Counted from the stretch's first letter, positions 8,431-16,817 are shown. The stretch is DNA of 64,000 bases from Oscillospiraceae bacterium (GCA_015067945.1 SVLM01000002.1:88056-152055), one strand, 5' to 3'. Made by a program: numbers and translations. Notes: a model not told the origin generated them from the sequence alone.

Positions 8431-8523
8431 TGTCATTGCGAGGAGCCGTAGGCGACGTGGCAATCTCCTAAGTCTTTCTCCTAACCGGGGGATTGCCACG
8501 GCCCGTTGGGCCTCGCAATGACA
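8431..8523. repeat. Dispersed repeat, family A (basic unit)
   Basis: The clearest single unit: 93 bp from TGTCATTGCGAGG to CCTCGCAATGACA, with inner arms GGCAATCTCC and GGGGATTGCCACG. The ends are 13-bp perfect inverted repeats. Confidence 0.9.
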
Positions 8524-8547
8524 GAAAAACCCTTTACGAGGTGTTTT

Positions 8548-9096
8548 ATGAAAGAAAACAATTATTCTACGGATTCCTGGGCACAGGATTCCTATAAAAC
8601 CGGCTCTACCCAGCCGCCCAAAAGCCGTGGCGGATTGGTGGCGGTGCTGCTGGTGCTGGTGATCCTGCTATGCGGTGCCACCAGTTACTTAAGTGTGCTG
8701 AATATCCGGCTGGGACAGCAGCTGCAGCAATTTGGGGACACGGATATGCAGATTGAATTTATTCCGGCAGATCCTGCAACGGAGGACCCCGGCGAAAATG
8801 CGGAAATTGCCGACGGTATATTGCCCGGCGTGGAGGGACGGACGGTGTCTGCACCGGAGCAGTCCTTTTACCACTGGCCGGCAGGGGTGGTGGTCACCAA
8901 GGTGCAGCCCGGCTCCGATGCCGCAGTTTCGGGGTTGACCATTGGCGATATTGTCACCGCCGTGAACGAAATTGCCGTCACCGATACAGAATCTCTGCAG
9001 GCAGCTTTGCAGGAGCTGAAGGCGGGAACCCGGATCTCGGTCACCTTCTGCCGCAGCGGCAGCAGCTACCACAGCTTCCAATGTACTTTGGAGTAA
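8548..9096 (+). CDS. Membrane-anchored PDZ-domain protein
   Basis: A 182-residue protein with a hydrophilic cytoplasmic N-terminus, one transmembrane helix (about 28-50, LVAVLLVLVILLCG) and an extracytoplasmic PDZ domain (about 100-180, with GVVVTKVQPGSDAAVSGLTI and GDIVTAVNEI). PDZ domains bind C-terminal peptides; here no protease domain is attached, unlike HtrA. The ATG at 8548 follows ACGAGGTG; the longer frame starting at 8506 begins inside the repeat. It may be the adaptor or sensor arm of the preceding two-component system (inference from position). Confidence 0.8.
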   Translation: MKENNYSTDSWAQDSYKTGSTQPPKSRGGLVAVLLVLVILLCGATSYLSVLNIRLGQQLQQFGDTDMQIEFIPADPATEDPGENAEIADGILPGVEGRTVSAPEQSFYHWPAGVVVTKVQPGSDAAVSGLTIGDIVTAVNEIAVTDTESLQAALQELKAGTRISVTFCRSGSSYHSFQCTLE

Positions 9097-9111
9097 AAAA
9101 GAGGAATTAAT

Positions 9112-9852
9112 ATGACAGTACCATTTGAAAAAACCTTCCATATCACCGCCTCGGCAGTGGATCGGTTTGACCGCTTAAAACCCAGCTGCGTACTGGATTA
9201 TATGCAGGAAGTGGCCGGCGATCACAGTGCCATGCTGGGTGCGGATCGAAATATGCTGACCCGGAAGGGCCTTTTCTGGGCGGTGATCCGCCACCGGATC
9301 CAGATCACCCGGCTGCCCAAGGCTGGGGAGGATATTTTGGTGAAAACCTGGCCCATGCCTACCACCCGGACGGCCTACCCCCGCTCCACCATCGCCTGGG
9401 ATGCTGACGGCAACGAATGCTTCCGCTCCATCAGCCTTTGGGTACTGATGGATCAGAAGACCCGGACCATGGTTCTGCCGGGAAAAAGCGGCGTGACGGT
9501 GGAGGGTGTGCTGCTGGGCAGCGAGCTGGCTGTGCCCGGCTCGGTGATGCCCAGAACCATGGATAACCGTCAGGAGCGGGTCGTGCGGTTTTCCGATTTG
9601 GATTACAACGGCCATATGAACAACTGCAAGTATCTGGAGTGGATCGCGGATCTGCTGCCCAGCGGCTTTCACAAGGATCGCCAGGTTCGTGAAATCACAC
9701 TGAGCTATCTGTCTGAGGCCCGGGAGGAGGAGACGCTGGCACTGCAGTGGGAGATGAGCCCCGAGGGCTGTATGACCGTGGATGCCCGGCGTTTGGGCGA
9801 AGAAATTTCCGCCAATCACAGCCGTGTGTTTGCGGCCCAAATACAGTTTTAA
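9112..9852 (+). CDS. Acyl-ACP thioesterase (FatA/PF01643 family)
   Basis: A 246-residue double-hotdog protein matching bacterial acyl-ACP thioesterases. The N-terminal hotdog has LDYMQEVAGDHS and the substrate-facing GLFWAVIRHRI. The second hotdog carries the catalytic motif DLDYNGHMNNCKYLEW (DxNxHxN). It hydrolyses acyl-ACP to free fatty acid and ACP in the cytoplasm. GAGGAATTAAT precedes the ATG. It follows the PDZ gene by 15 bp, so the two are likely co-transcribed. Family assignment is firm; chain-length preference cannot be read. Confidence 0.9.
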   Translation: MTVPFEKTFHITASAVDRFDRLKPSCVLDYMQEVAGDHSAMLGADRNMLTRKGLFWAVIRHRIQITRLPKAGEDILVKTWPMPTTRTAYPRSTIAWDADGNECFRSISLWVLMDQKTRTMVLPGKSGVTVEGVLLGSELAVPGSVMPRTMDNRQERVVRFSDLDYNGHMNNCKYLEWIADLLPSGFHKDRQVREITLSYLSEAREEETLALQWEMSPEGCMTVDARRLGEEISANHSRVFAAQIQF

Positions 9853-9878
9853 AAAGTGTTCTGTAAACCAATCGACGG

Positions 9879-10009
9879 TTTCCACAAGATGTTGATAACT
9901 GTGGATAAGATTCGACGAAACCCCTGCGAGCCTATGGTTTGCAGGGGTTTTCCCATGCATGCCTGTGGAAAAAGTTGTGGATAATGTGGAAAACTCACAA
10001 GTATCCACA
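9879..10009. promoter_or_regulatory. Cluster of DnaA-box-like sequences (candidate origin or DnaA-titration site)
   Basis: Within 131 bp there are two perfect TTATCCACA boxes on the minus strand (9900-9908, 9976-9984), two TTTTCCACA boxes (9964-9972, 9985-9993), one 8/9 box on the plus strand (10001-10009) and a weaker TTTCCACA (9879-9886). A 12-bp inverted repeat, AATCGACGGTTT (9870-9881) and AAACCGTCGATT (10043-10054), encloses the cluster. The remainder of the 485-bp gap is repeats. Confidence 0.6.
9918..9954 (+). terminator. Probable terminator of the thioesterase gene
   Basis: The stem AAACCCCTGC (9918-9927) pairs with GCAGGGGTTT (9941-9950), followed by a short T tract. It lies inside the DnaA-box cluster. 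Confidence 0.6.
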
Positions 10010-10180
10010 ATCCGGCATAACGGGATTTGCAACAGCTTATGTAAACCGTCGATTCCTGTAAACAGCCCCTATTTCCACCTCCGTTACACCTTGTATGGGC
10101 GGTCGTTGATCGCCCGTCGTACATGATTACAGTATCGATGCGGACGAGCAATGATAAGCCCCTACGCCTAACTACGATAT

Positions 10181-10296
10181 GTCATTCTGAGCATAGCGAT
10201 AGCGAAGTCGAAGAATCCGTTCCCCTGCCGGCAAAGCCGGCTGCGGTGCTATGCACCGCAAGGATGCGGATCCCTCGGCTACGCGCGGGATGACAG
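10181..10296. repeat. Dispersed repeat, family C
   Basis: GTCATTCTGAGC at the left and GGGATGACAG at the right flank GAAGAATCC-type sequence and two small hairpins. A second member lies at 43165-43298. Just before it, CGGACGAGCAATGATAAGCC (10140-10159) recurs inverted near 1520-1540. Confidence 0.75.
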
Positions 10297-10299
10297 AAA

Positions 10300-10330
10300 A
10301 ACCGGGGTGTGCATTTCGCACACCCCGGTT
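10300..10330 (-). terminator. Intrinsic terminator of the dehydrogenase-kinase operon
   Basis: The 13-bp stem AACCGGGGTGTGC/GCACACCCCGGTT has its T run on the minus-strand side, 8 bp after the kinase stop codon. Confidence 0.85.
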
Positions 10331-10337
10331 GGGTCAT

Positions 10338-11915
10338 TTATACGCAGTCCACTGCCACCTGCTCCAGTGCCAGTGCCTTTTGATACCGCTGCAGGTAATC
10401 CCGGAAAGCCGTCACCTCGGACTGCTCCGGCTCCAGCGTTACGCCTTCTGCCCCGGCAAACACTTCCTTCTCCAGGAAGTCCTCCAAGGGCATCTCGTCC
10501 CGGACGTTCCGGTAGGCCGCCAGCAATGCCATGCCGTAGGGGCCGCCCTCGCCGGCAGTCTTCATCACCGTGACCGCGGAATTGACCGCCGCGGCCAGAT
10601 ACCGCTGGGCAACACCGGCTGTCTTAAACAGACCGCCATGTCCGGTAAGCCGGCGAACAGTGACCTTTTCATTGGTAAAGATCTCCATACCAATCGCCAG
10701 AGAAGCCCAAACGCCGTAAATCTGACTCCGCATAAAGTTGGCCAGGGTCAGCTTGCTGTCCTTGGGCCGCACCAGCAGAGGCCGTCCGTCGTTCAGGCCG
10801 GTGATGGGCTCGCCGGAAACATAGTTATACAGCAGAAGACCGCCGCAATCGGCATCGCCCTTCAGACTCTCATTGAACAGCTTGCCGTAAAGATCCTCGG
10901 TATCTGCACCCAGCAGCTTGGCCAGCTGGGAGAACATACCCATCCAGCCATCCAGCTCCGATGCACCGTTGTTGCAGTGCACCATGGCAACGGGCAGACC
11001 GCTGGGAGTGGTGACCATATCGATATCCCGATACAGCTTGCTCAGTGCCTTTTCCAGCACCACCATGGTAAAGATGGAAGTACCGGCGGACACATTGCCC
11101 GTACCGGCAGCCACGGAATTGGTAGCCACCATGCCGGTGCCGGCATCGCCCTCCGGAGGAACCATGGGAATGCCGCTTTGCAGCTTACCGGTGGGATCCA
11201 ACAGCTTTGCTCCCGCCGGGGTCAGAACACCTGCATCCGCACCGGCACACAGCACCTTGGGCAGTACCTTGCGGATATCCCAGTCGTAGCCCATTTTCTG
11301 TGCCAAAGCATCAAATTTCGTCAGCATTTCGCCATCGTAATCCAAAACCGTGGAATCAATGGGGAACATACCGGAGGCTTCACCGATGCCAATGACCACT
11401 TCCCCGGTGAGCAGGTAGTGGATATAGCCGGACAGGGTGGTAATATGGGCGATGCAGTCCACGTGCTCCCGGCCTTCCAGCATGGCCTGATACAGGTGGG
11501 AAATGCTCCAGCGGAGGGGGACATTAAATTGGAACAGCTCCGTCAGCTCGTCCGCCGCCCGGGCGGTATTGGTATTGCGCCAGGTCAGGAAGGGGGCAAG
11601 CTGATTGCCACTGGCATCCAAAGGCAAATAGCCGTGCATCATGCCGGAAATGCCGATGGTGCCAACACTGGTCAGTTCCACGCCATACTGCTTTTTGACA
11701 TTTTCTGCCAGTTCGGCAAAGCTAACTTGCACGCCGTGGACCGCATCTTCCAAATGATAGGTCCACAAATCATTCTCCAGCCGGTTCTCCCAGCTGAAAG
11801 AACCGGTGGCCAAAACCTGATGGTCGTGACCAATGAGCACCGCCTTGATCCGGGTAGAGCCCAGCTCGATGCCCAGGGCGGTCTTTCCGGCGAGAATCGC
11901 CTGATTAGGGGTCAT
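10338..11915 (-). CDS. FGGY-family carbohydrate kinase
   Basis: A 525-residue kinase of the xylulokinase/glycerokinase fold. The first ATPase domain begins with the phosphate-1 loop ALGIELGSTRIKAVLIG (about 13-29), followed by GISGMMHGYLPLD. The second domain has the adenosine-binding LTGHGGLFKTAGVAQRYLAA. It phosphorylates a sugar, ketose or polyol with ATP. Its only operon partner is a polyol dehydrogenase, 12 bp upstream, so the likely substrate is the keto-sugar that enzyme makes (for example erythrulose or xylulose); this is inference. Strong AAGGAGG before the ATG at 11915. Confidence 0.88.
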   Translation of the reverse strand: MTPNQAILAGKTALGIELGSTRIKAVLIGHDHQVLATGSFSWENRLENDLWTYHLEDAVHGVQVSFAELAENVKKQYGVELTSVGTIGISGMMHGYLPLDASGNQLAPFLTWRNTNTARAADELTELFQFNVPLRWSISHLYQAMLEGREHVDCIAHITTLSGYIHYLLTGEVVIGIGEASGMFPIDSTVLDYDGEMLTKFDALAQKMGYDWDIRKVLPKVLCAGADAGVLTPAGAKLLDPTGKLQSGIPMVPPEGDAGTGMVATNSVAAGTGNVSAGTSIFTMVVLEKALSKLYRDIDMVTTPSGLPVAMVHCNNGASELDGWMGMFSQLAKLLGADTEDLYGKLFNESLKGDADCGGLLLYNYVSGEPITGLNDGRPLLVRPKDSKLTLANFMRSQIYGVWASLAIGMEIFTNEKVTVRRLTGHGGLFKTAGVAQRYLAAAVNSAVTVMKTAGEGGPYGMALLAAYRNVRDEMPLEDFLEKEVFAGAEGVTLEPEQSEVTAFRDYLQRYQKALALEQVAVDCV

Positions 11916-11927
11916 GAAGATACCTCC

Positions 11928-13001
11928 TTAGAATACAAACGCAACCTTGAAATCGCCGTATTTGCCGGTGGCGTAGTCAAAGGCCTCTTCCCAATCCTCC
12001 AGCTTGAAGATCTTGGAAACCACGCCATTGGTCTTCAGATTACCCTTGACCATGTTTTCAATGACGAAGGGATAGGCGTAGGGGCTCAGGTGGGCACCCA
12101 GCACATCCAGCTCCTTGCGGTCGCCGATGATGGACCAGTCCACGGTGGTCTCCTTGCCAAAGACGGAAAATTCCACAAAAGTACCCAGCTTGCGGATCAT
12201 GCTCAGACCCTGCACAACGCTGGCGGGATTGCCGGTGGCCTCGATGTAGATATCACAGCCGTAATTCTCGGTCAGAGCCATGATCTCGTCCACCACATTG
12301 CACTTGCCGGGGTTGAACACCAGATCCGCACCGAATTCCTTGGCCTTTTCCAGACGGTTGTCCTGCATATCCAGGGCGATCAACAGCTTGGGGTTCTTCA
12401 TGCGGGCGTATGTAATCATGCCCAGGCCCAGGGTGCCTGCACCGGAGATGACAACGATATCCTCGTTGGTGATGTTTGCCCGGTCAACTGCGTGCTTGGA
12501 GCAGCCGTAGGGCTCGATGAGCAGGGCATCCTCGATGCTCATTTCATCGGGAACACGGGCGATGACGCTCTGCTTGGGGTAACGGACATACTCAGCCATG
12601 CCGCCGTTGTTGGTGGACTGGAAGCCGAAGATATTGTGGGGCTGGCACATCCAGTACCGGCCGGTCTTACAGAACTTACACTCACCGCAGGGCACGATCT
12701 GGTCAGCGGTGATCCGGTCGCCGATCTTGAACTCGGTGACATTTTCGCCAACCTCTGCCACGCGGCCAAAGAACTCATGGCCGGGAATGAAAGGAGGCTT
12801 GACCCAGCTGGGCTGCACATCGTCGCCCCAGAACATGGCGGCACCGTGGCTGCACTTCAGGTCGCCGGCACAGATGCCGCAGGCCTCCACCTTAATAATA
12901 ATATCGTCGGGACCGCACTCGGGGGTGGGGTACGCAGGTTCGAACTTGTAATTGTCCTTGCCGTAGGCTACGAGAGCCTTCATTGTCTTGGGAATTGCCA
13001 T
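11928..13001 (-). CDS. Zinc-dependent MDR dehydrogenase, erythritol/L-threitol dehydrogenase type
   Basis: A 357-residue medium-chain dehydrogenase. The catalytic zinc ligands lie in EACGICAGDLKC and GHEFFGRVAEVGENV. The structural zinc site is CGECKFCKTGRYWMC. The NAD-binding glycine motif is VVISGAGTLGLGM, followed by the acidic residue in LIALDMQDNR, which favours NAD over NADP. Overall sequence resembles enzymes annotated as erythritol/L-threitol dehydrogenases. It oxidises a polyol to a ketose that the downstream FGGY kinase could trap. AGGAGG precedes the ATG at 13001. Confidence 0.85.
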   Translation of the reverse strand: MAIPKTMKALVAYGKDNYKFEPAYPTPECGPDDIIIKVEACGICAGDLKCSHGAAMFWGDDVQPSWVKPPFIPGHEFFGRVAEVGENVTEFKIGDRITADQIVPCGECKFCKTGRYWMCQPHNIFGFQSTNNGGMAEYVRYPKQSVIARVPDEMSIEDALLIEPYGCSKHAVDRANITNEDIVVISGAGTLGLGMITYARMKNPKLLIALDMQDNRLEKAKEFGADLVFNPGKCNVVDEIMALTENYGCDIYIEATGNPASVVQGLSMIRKLGTFVEFSVFGKETTVDWSIIGDRKELDVLGAHLSPYAYPFVIENMVKGNLKTNGVVSKIFKLEDWEEAFDYATGKYGDFKVAFVF

Positions 13002-13119
13002 GGTATGTACCTCCTGGTTTTTTATAGTTCGTCATTTTTATTATACAACATAATTTCAGAAAATCCATACATTTTTTATACATTCTGATTGGCAATTCAA
13101 TTCTGCCCTCTAAACACAA

Positions 13120-13272
13120 TGTCATTGCGAACCAGTGCACACACTGGTGTGGCAATCTCCAAAGGTTTTCGCCCTACCGGGGAGATTGCCACGGTCGTGC
13201 TTCGCATTTCTATTGTAATTGCTTAACGCAATTGTTGATTTAGATTCGCTTCGCTACTCCCTCGCAATGACA
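13120..13272. repeat. Dispersed repeat, family A (compound copy)
   Basis: From TGTCATTGCGAACC to CTCGCAATGACA, including the AATTGCTTAACGCAATTG core. It ends 19 bp before the lysine riboswitch promoter. Confidence 0.85.
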
Positions 13273-13290
13273 AATGGACAGAACATTTTC

Positions 13291-13319
13291 TTGACAGTCC
13301 GGTGGATCTATGGTAAACT
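13291..13319 (+). promoter_or_regulatory. Sigma-A promoter of the lysine riboswitch-dapA unit
   Basis: A perfect -35 TTGACA (13291-13296), 17-bp spacer and -10 TAAACT (13314-13319) lie just upstream of the riboswitch aptamer. Confidence 0.8.
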
Positions 13320-13344
13320 GCAAGCAATCCTATATCTGTAATTT

Positions 13345-13582
13345 TGATAGAGGTGCGGTAGATCATCAGTACCCTTGCCGGGAGGCTTTCGCAAGGCTGT
13401 GGCACAGGAAAAAGGGGTCGCCGCCGAAGGAATGGAAACGCGAAGACCATTCCTGGACGGGCAAAATAAGATTTGTCCGGCTGTCGCATCCGCGGAGGGC
13501 TATCATCATTGTGCAGCGTGTTACCGGTTTATTGCGTCCGGGCTGCTTTTTGATGCCCGATGCTCTGCATCGGTCTTTTTTA
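13345..13582 (+). promoter_or_regulatory. Lysine riboswitch (L-box) with terminator
   Basis: Conserved L-box elements appear in order: ATAGAGGTGCGG near 13347, ATCATCAGTACCC near 13362-13374, GGGAGGCTTTCGC, AAAAGGGGTCGCCGCCGAAG near 13409-13428, and GGCTGTCGCATCCGCGGAGG near 13480-13499. A terminator hairpin follows (CCGATGC 13557-13563, GCATCGG 13567-13573, then a T run). Lysine binding should stabilise the aptamer and let the terminator form, switching off dapA. The match to downstream DAP-pathway genes supports the call. Confidence 0.93.
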
Positions 13583-13641
13583 TGGCAAACTGCCGCAGCG
13601 GCTTGCCTCTCCCAAAGGGAGAGCCAAGGGGTATTTCTAAT

Positions 13642-13684
13642 GAGGGGATTGCCACGCCAGTGTGAGCACTGGCGCGCAATGACA
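13642..13684. repeat. Partial family A repeat between riboswitch and dapA
   Basis: GGGGATTGCCACG and the terminal CGCAATGACA arm are present with a CCAGTG...CACTGG hairpin. With a CTCCCAAAGGGAG stretch just before it, it lengthens the riboswitch-dapA leader. Confidence 0.7.
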
Positions 13685-13747
13685 CGACCTTCATGACATT
13701 TTCTCCGCACTTACAGTAAAAATTCAGCAGAAAGCAGGCGTTTACTT

Positions 13748-14641
13748 ATGAAACAGCAAACCATTTTTCAGGGCGTTGCCACCGCGTTGGTGACCCCTTT
13801 GACCAAGGATGGCGTGGACTATGCCGCCTTCGAAAAGCTCATCGAGTGGCAGATTGCCCAGGGCATTAACGCCTTGGTCATCTGCGGCACCACCGGCGAA
13901 AGCTCCACCCTCACCGATGAGGAACACCGTGAAGTTTTGAAATTCGCCGCAGAAGTGGTTGCAGGCCGGGTGCCCCTGATTGCCGGCACCGGCTCCAACG
14001 ACACCGCCTACGCCATCGAGCTGACCCAGTTCGCCTGTGAAATCGGCTATGATGCCATGCTGGTGGTGACACCTTATTATAATAAGACCACCCAGAAGGG
14101 TCTGGTTGCCATGTTCAGTGCCATTGCTGACGCATCCACTAAGCCGATTATCCTTTACAATGTCCCCTCCCGTACCGGTGTGAACATTGAGCCTGCCACC
14201 TATGCCGCCCTGGCGGAGCATCCCAATATTTGGGCTATTAAGGAAGCAAACGGAAATCTGTCGAAAATCGTGGAGACCGCCGCATTGGTGGGGGACAAGC
14301 TGGATATCTACTCCGGCAACGACGATCAGATCGTGCCGTTGCTGGCCTGCGGCGGCAAGGGCGTGATTTCTGTGCTGTCCAATGTGCTGCCCAAGGAAAG
14401 CGTAGAAATCTGTGACCGGTATTTTGCCGGTGATGTGGCCGGTGCCATGGAGCTGCAGAAGAAATATCTGCCCCTGATCAATGCTCTGTTCTGCGAGGTC
14501 AACCCCATTCCCGTGAAGGCCGCTATGGCCGCCATGGGCTACTGCGAAAATTACCTGCGTTTGCCTCTGGTTCCCATGGAGCAGGCTCACTGCGAGCAGC
14601 TGCTGCAGTGCATGAAAAACGCAGGTGTCCAACTGTCATAA
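13748..14641 (+). CDS. dapA: 4-hydroxy-tetrahydrodipicolinate synthase
   Basis: A 297-residue TIM-barrel enzyme of family length. It shows GTTGESSTLTDEEH, the tyrosine motif TPYYNKTTQKG, YNVPSRTGVNI and the Schiff-base lysine region WAIKEANGNLSKI. It condenses pyruvate with aspartate semialdehyde, the first committed step to DAP and lysine. Expression is predicted to be repressed by lysine through the upstream L-box. The ribosome binding site is weak. A family A repeat (14647-14744) separates it from ddh. Confidence 0.97.
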   Translation: MKQQTIFQGVATALVTPLTKDGVDYAAFEKLIEWQIAQGINALVICGTTGESSTLTDEEHREVLKFAAEVVAGRVPLIAGTGSNDTAYAIELTQFACEIGYDAMLVVTPYYNKTTQKGLVAMFSAIADASTKPIILYNVPSRTGVNIEPATYAALAEHPNIWAIKEANGNLSKIVETAALVGDKLDIYSGNDDQIVPLLACGGKGVISVLSNVLPKESVEICDRYFAGDVAGAMELQKKYLPLINALFCEVNPIPVKAAMAAMGYCENYLRLPLVPMEQAHCEQLLQCMKNAGVQLS

Positions 14642-14646
14642 AACAA

Positions 14647-14744
14647 TGTCATTGCGAGCCAGTGCTTGCACTGGCGTGGCAATCCCCCGGTTAGGAGAAA
14701 AACTTAGGAGATTGCCACGTCGCCTACGGCTCTTCGCAATGACA
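14647..14744. repeat. Dispersed repeat, family A
   Basis: A 98-bp copy from TGTCATTGCGAGCC to TTCGCAATGACA in the dapA-ddh gap. Confidence 0.85.
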
Positions 14745-14827
14745 GGGTATCTTAACAAAATGACATTAACGGAATGAATACTTGTTTTTTTGGGAAAGCT
14801 GAAACCAAATGTAAGGAAGTGTATGCT

Positions 14828-15811
14828 ATGATAAGCATCGGTATCGTCGGCTACGGCAATTTGGCCAAGGGCGTGGAATGTGCCATCCGCCAGAATCCGG
14901 ATATGTGCCTGAAGGCGGTGTTCACCCGCCGGGATCCCGCATCTGTAAAGATTCTGACCCCGGATGTGCCGGTGTGTCCTCTGCAGGATGCCCAAAATTG
15001 GCAGGGTAAGATCGATGTCATGATCCTCTGCGGCGGCAGTGCTACGGATCTGCCCGCCATGACCCCGGAATTTGCCAAAAGTTTCCATGTGATCGACAGC
15101 TTTGATACCCACGCCAACATCCCCGCTCATTTTGCCGCAGTGGACACTGCCGCAAAGGAAAGCGGTCATATCGCCCTGATTTCCCTGGGCTGGGATCCGG
15201 GTCTGTTCTCTGTCAACCGGCTGTATGCCTCTGCGATTTTACCCCAGGGTAAGGACTACACCTTCTGGGGTAAGGGCGTGAGTCAGGGGCATTCCGATGC
15301 GGTGCGGCGGATTCCCGGCGTTGTGGACTGCCGGCAGTACACCATTCCCGTGGCTGATGCCATGGACCGGGTACGCCGGGGTGAAAATCCCCAGCTGACC
15401 ACCCGGGAAAAGCATACCCGATACTGCTATGTGGTGGCGGAGGACGGTGCGGACAAGGCCGCCATTGAAAACGCCATCAAGACCATGCCCAATTATTTCG
15501 CCGATTACGACACCACGGTGGAATTTATCACCATGGAGCAAATGCGTGCCGAGCATTCCGGTCTGCCCCACGGCGGCAGCGTGATTCGCAGCGGCAGCAC
15601 CGGCTGGAACGGTGAAAATAATCAGACCATCGAATATAAGCTGACCCTGGATTCGAATCCTCAGTTTACCGCCAGTGTGTTGGTGGCCTGCGTCCGGGCG
15701 GCCATGCGGATGTACAGCCGGGGAATCACCGGCTGCCAGACGATTTTCGACATTGCCCCGGCAGACCTGAGCCTGATGAGCAAGGAAGAACTGCTGAAAA
15801 CCATGCTGTAA
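14828..15811 (+). CDS. ddh: meso-Diaminopimelate D-dehydrogenase
   Basis: A 327-residue enzyme, the usual length for Ddh. The N-terminus IGIVGYGNLAKGVE is the NADP-binding loop; FHVIDSFDTHANIP and SLGWDPGLFSVNRLYA are conserved substrate-domain segments. It makes meso-DAP from tetrahydrodipicolinate, NADPH and ammonia in a single step, bypassing the acylated DAP branches. The ATG at 14828 follows TAAGGAAG; the longer frame from 14774 starts without a ribosome binding site. It sits beside dapA, as expected. Confidence 0.96.
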   Translation: MISIGIVGYGNLAKGVECAIRQNPDMCLKAVFTRRDPASVKILTPDVPVCPLQDAQNWQGKIDVMILCGGSATDLPAMTPEFAKSFHVIDSFDTHANIPAHFAAVDTAAKESGHIALISLGWDPGLFSVNRLYASAILPQGKDYTFWGKGVSQGHSDAVRRIPGVVDCRQYTIPVADAMDRVRRGENPQLTTREKHTRYCYVVAEDGADKAAIENAIKTMPNYFADYDTTVEFITMEQMRAEHSGLPHGGSVIRSGSTGWNGENNQTIEYKLTLDSNPQFTASVLVACVRAAMRMYSRGITGCQTIFDIAPADLSLMSKEELLKTML

Positions 15812-15834
15812 TATCAAACCATTCTGTAGGGGAG

Positions 15835-15902
15835 GGTCAATTTTTTATTGAGATTGCTAACGCAATCATCAATTTATATTCGCTTTGCTACCCTCCTCTA
15901 CA
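15835..15902. repeat. Hybrid repeat: family B ends with a family A core
   Basis: It starts TGTAGGGGAGGGTCA and ends CCCTCCTCTACA as in family B, but the middle is the ATTGCTAACGCAAT core with flanking TCGCTTTGCTAC seen in long family A copies. Confidence 0.75.
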
Positions 15903-15913
15903 TAGTTTTTTGG

Positions 15914-15949
15914 CCAAAAAATCACCGCCGCTGGGGTTCAGCGGCGGTG
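15914..15949 (-). terminator. Intrinsic terminator of the rpmH-rnpA-yidC-jag cluster
   Basis: The stem CACCGCCGCT/AGCGGCGGTG (15923-15932, 15940-15949) is followed by a T run on the minus strand, 7 bp after the jag stop. Confidence 0.88.
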
Positions 15950-15956
15950 CTGCTAT

Positions 15957-16814
15957 TTAGCGAACGAATTCAATGACAACTCTGCGGTTGGGCTCGGTAC
16001 CGGTGGAATGGGTGGTGATGTTCTCCATATCCTGCAGAGCGGCGTGGATCACATGACGCTCATAGGCGTTCATGGGCTCCAGAGTGGTGCGGCGGCGAGC
16101 CTTCAGCACCTGCTGGGCCTTCTTCCGGGCGTAGCGGCGGAGACTGTCCTCACGCTTTTCCCGGTAGTCCTCGGCATCCACGCTGATGCGGATATGACCC
16201 TCCACATTCCGGCCCACGCTGTAGTTGGCCAGGTGCTGCAGAGCATCCAGAGTATCGCCCCGGCGGCCGATCAGGAAACCCAGATCCTCGCCAACCAGCT
16301 CCACCTTGTAAGTATTTCCCTCTTCCTTCCAGGCGTGAGGGATGGCATCGCTGCCCATGTGCTCCAGCAGACCCTTCAGGAACACCTCGATCTTCTCCTC
16401 CACAGAGCCGGGCTCAGCGAGGGCGAAGGTCTTGGGAGCTTTGGGCTCCTTGGGTGCTTCGACCTTGGACTCGGGCTTCCGCTCGGCCTTGGGAGCCTTA
16501 GCGGGTGCCGCCTTGGGAGCTTCGGTCTTGACAGGCTTGGGCTCTGCCTTGGGAGCTTCGGTCTTGGGAGCTTCCGGCTTCTTGGCCTTGGGCTTAGAGC
16601 GGGATGCGGAGCTTAAGGCTACCTTGGGAGCCGGATCGGGAGCTTCGTAGGTTACCTCAACCTTAGCGGGCTGTGCACCCAGGCCCAGGAAACCGGATTT
16701 TGCCTGCTGCAGGACCTGAACAGAAACGCTGTCCCGGTCCAGACCCAGCTGGGTCAGAGCGGCCTCAATGGCAAGGTCAATGGTCTTGCCGCTGGTTACA
16801 ATGGTCTTTTCCAT
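15957..16814 (-). CDS. jag: Jag/KhpB RNA-binding protein
   Basis: A 285-residue protein: a Jag_N domain (about 1-55, with KSGFLGLGAQPAKVEV), a long low-complexity linker rich in Pro, Ala, Lys and Glu (about 60-135), a type II KH domain (GEDLGFLIGRRGDTLDALQ) and an R3H domain at the end (ERHVIHAAL...GTEPNRRVVI). It binds RNA with KhpA and affects cell elongation and membrane protein biogenesis in Firmicutes. The linker is longer than in B. subtilis SpoIIIJ-associated Jag. It begins 3 bp after the yidC stop, with GGAGG inside the yidC end. Confidence 0.95.
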   Translation of the reverse strand: MEKTIVTSGKTIDLAIEAALTQLGLDRDSVSVQVLQQAKSGFLGLGAQPAKVEVTYEAPDPAPKVALSSASRSKPKAKKPEAPKTEAPKAEPKPVKTEAPKAAPAKAPKAERKPESKVEAPKEPKAPKTFALAEPGSVEEKIEVFLKGLLEHMGSDAIPHAWKEEGNTYKVELVGEDLGFLIGRRGDTLDALQHLANYSVGRNVEGHIRISVDAEDYREKREDSLRRYARKKAQQVLKARRRTTLEPMNAYERHVIHAALQDMENITTHSTGTEPNRRVVIEFVR

Positions 16815-16817
16815 TGG

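Noticed and set aside
10251..13088. Plus-strand open frame of 945 codons
   Set aside because: It lies opposite the FGGY kinase and dehydrogenase genes, begins inside a repeat and spans two real genes and their spacer.
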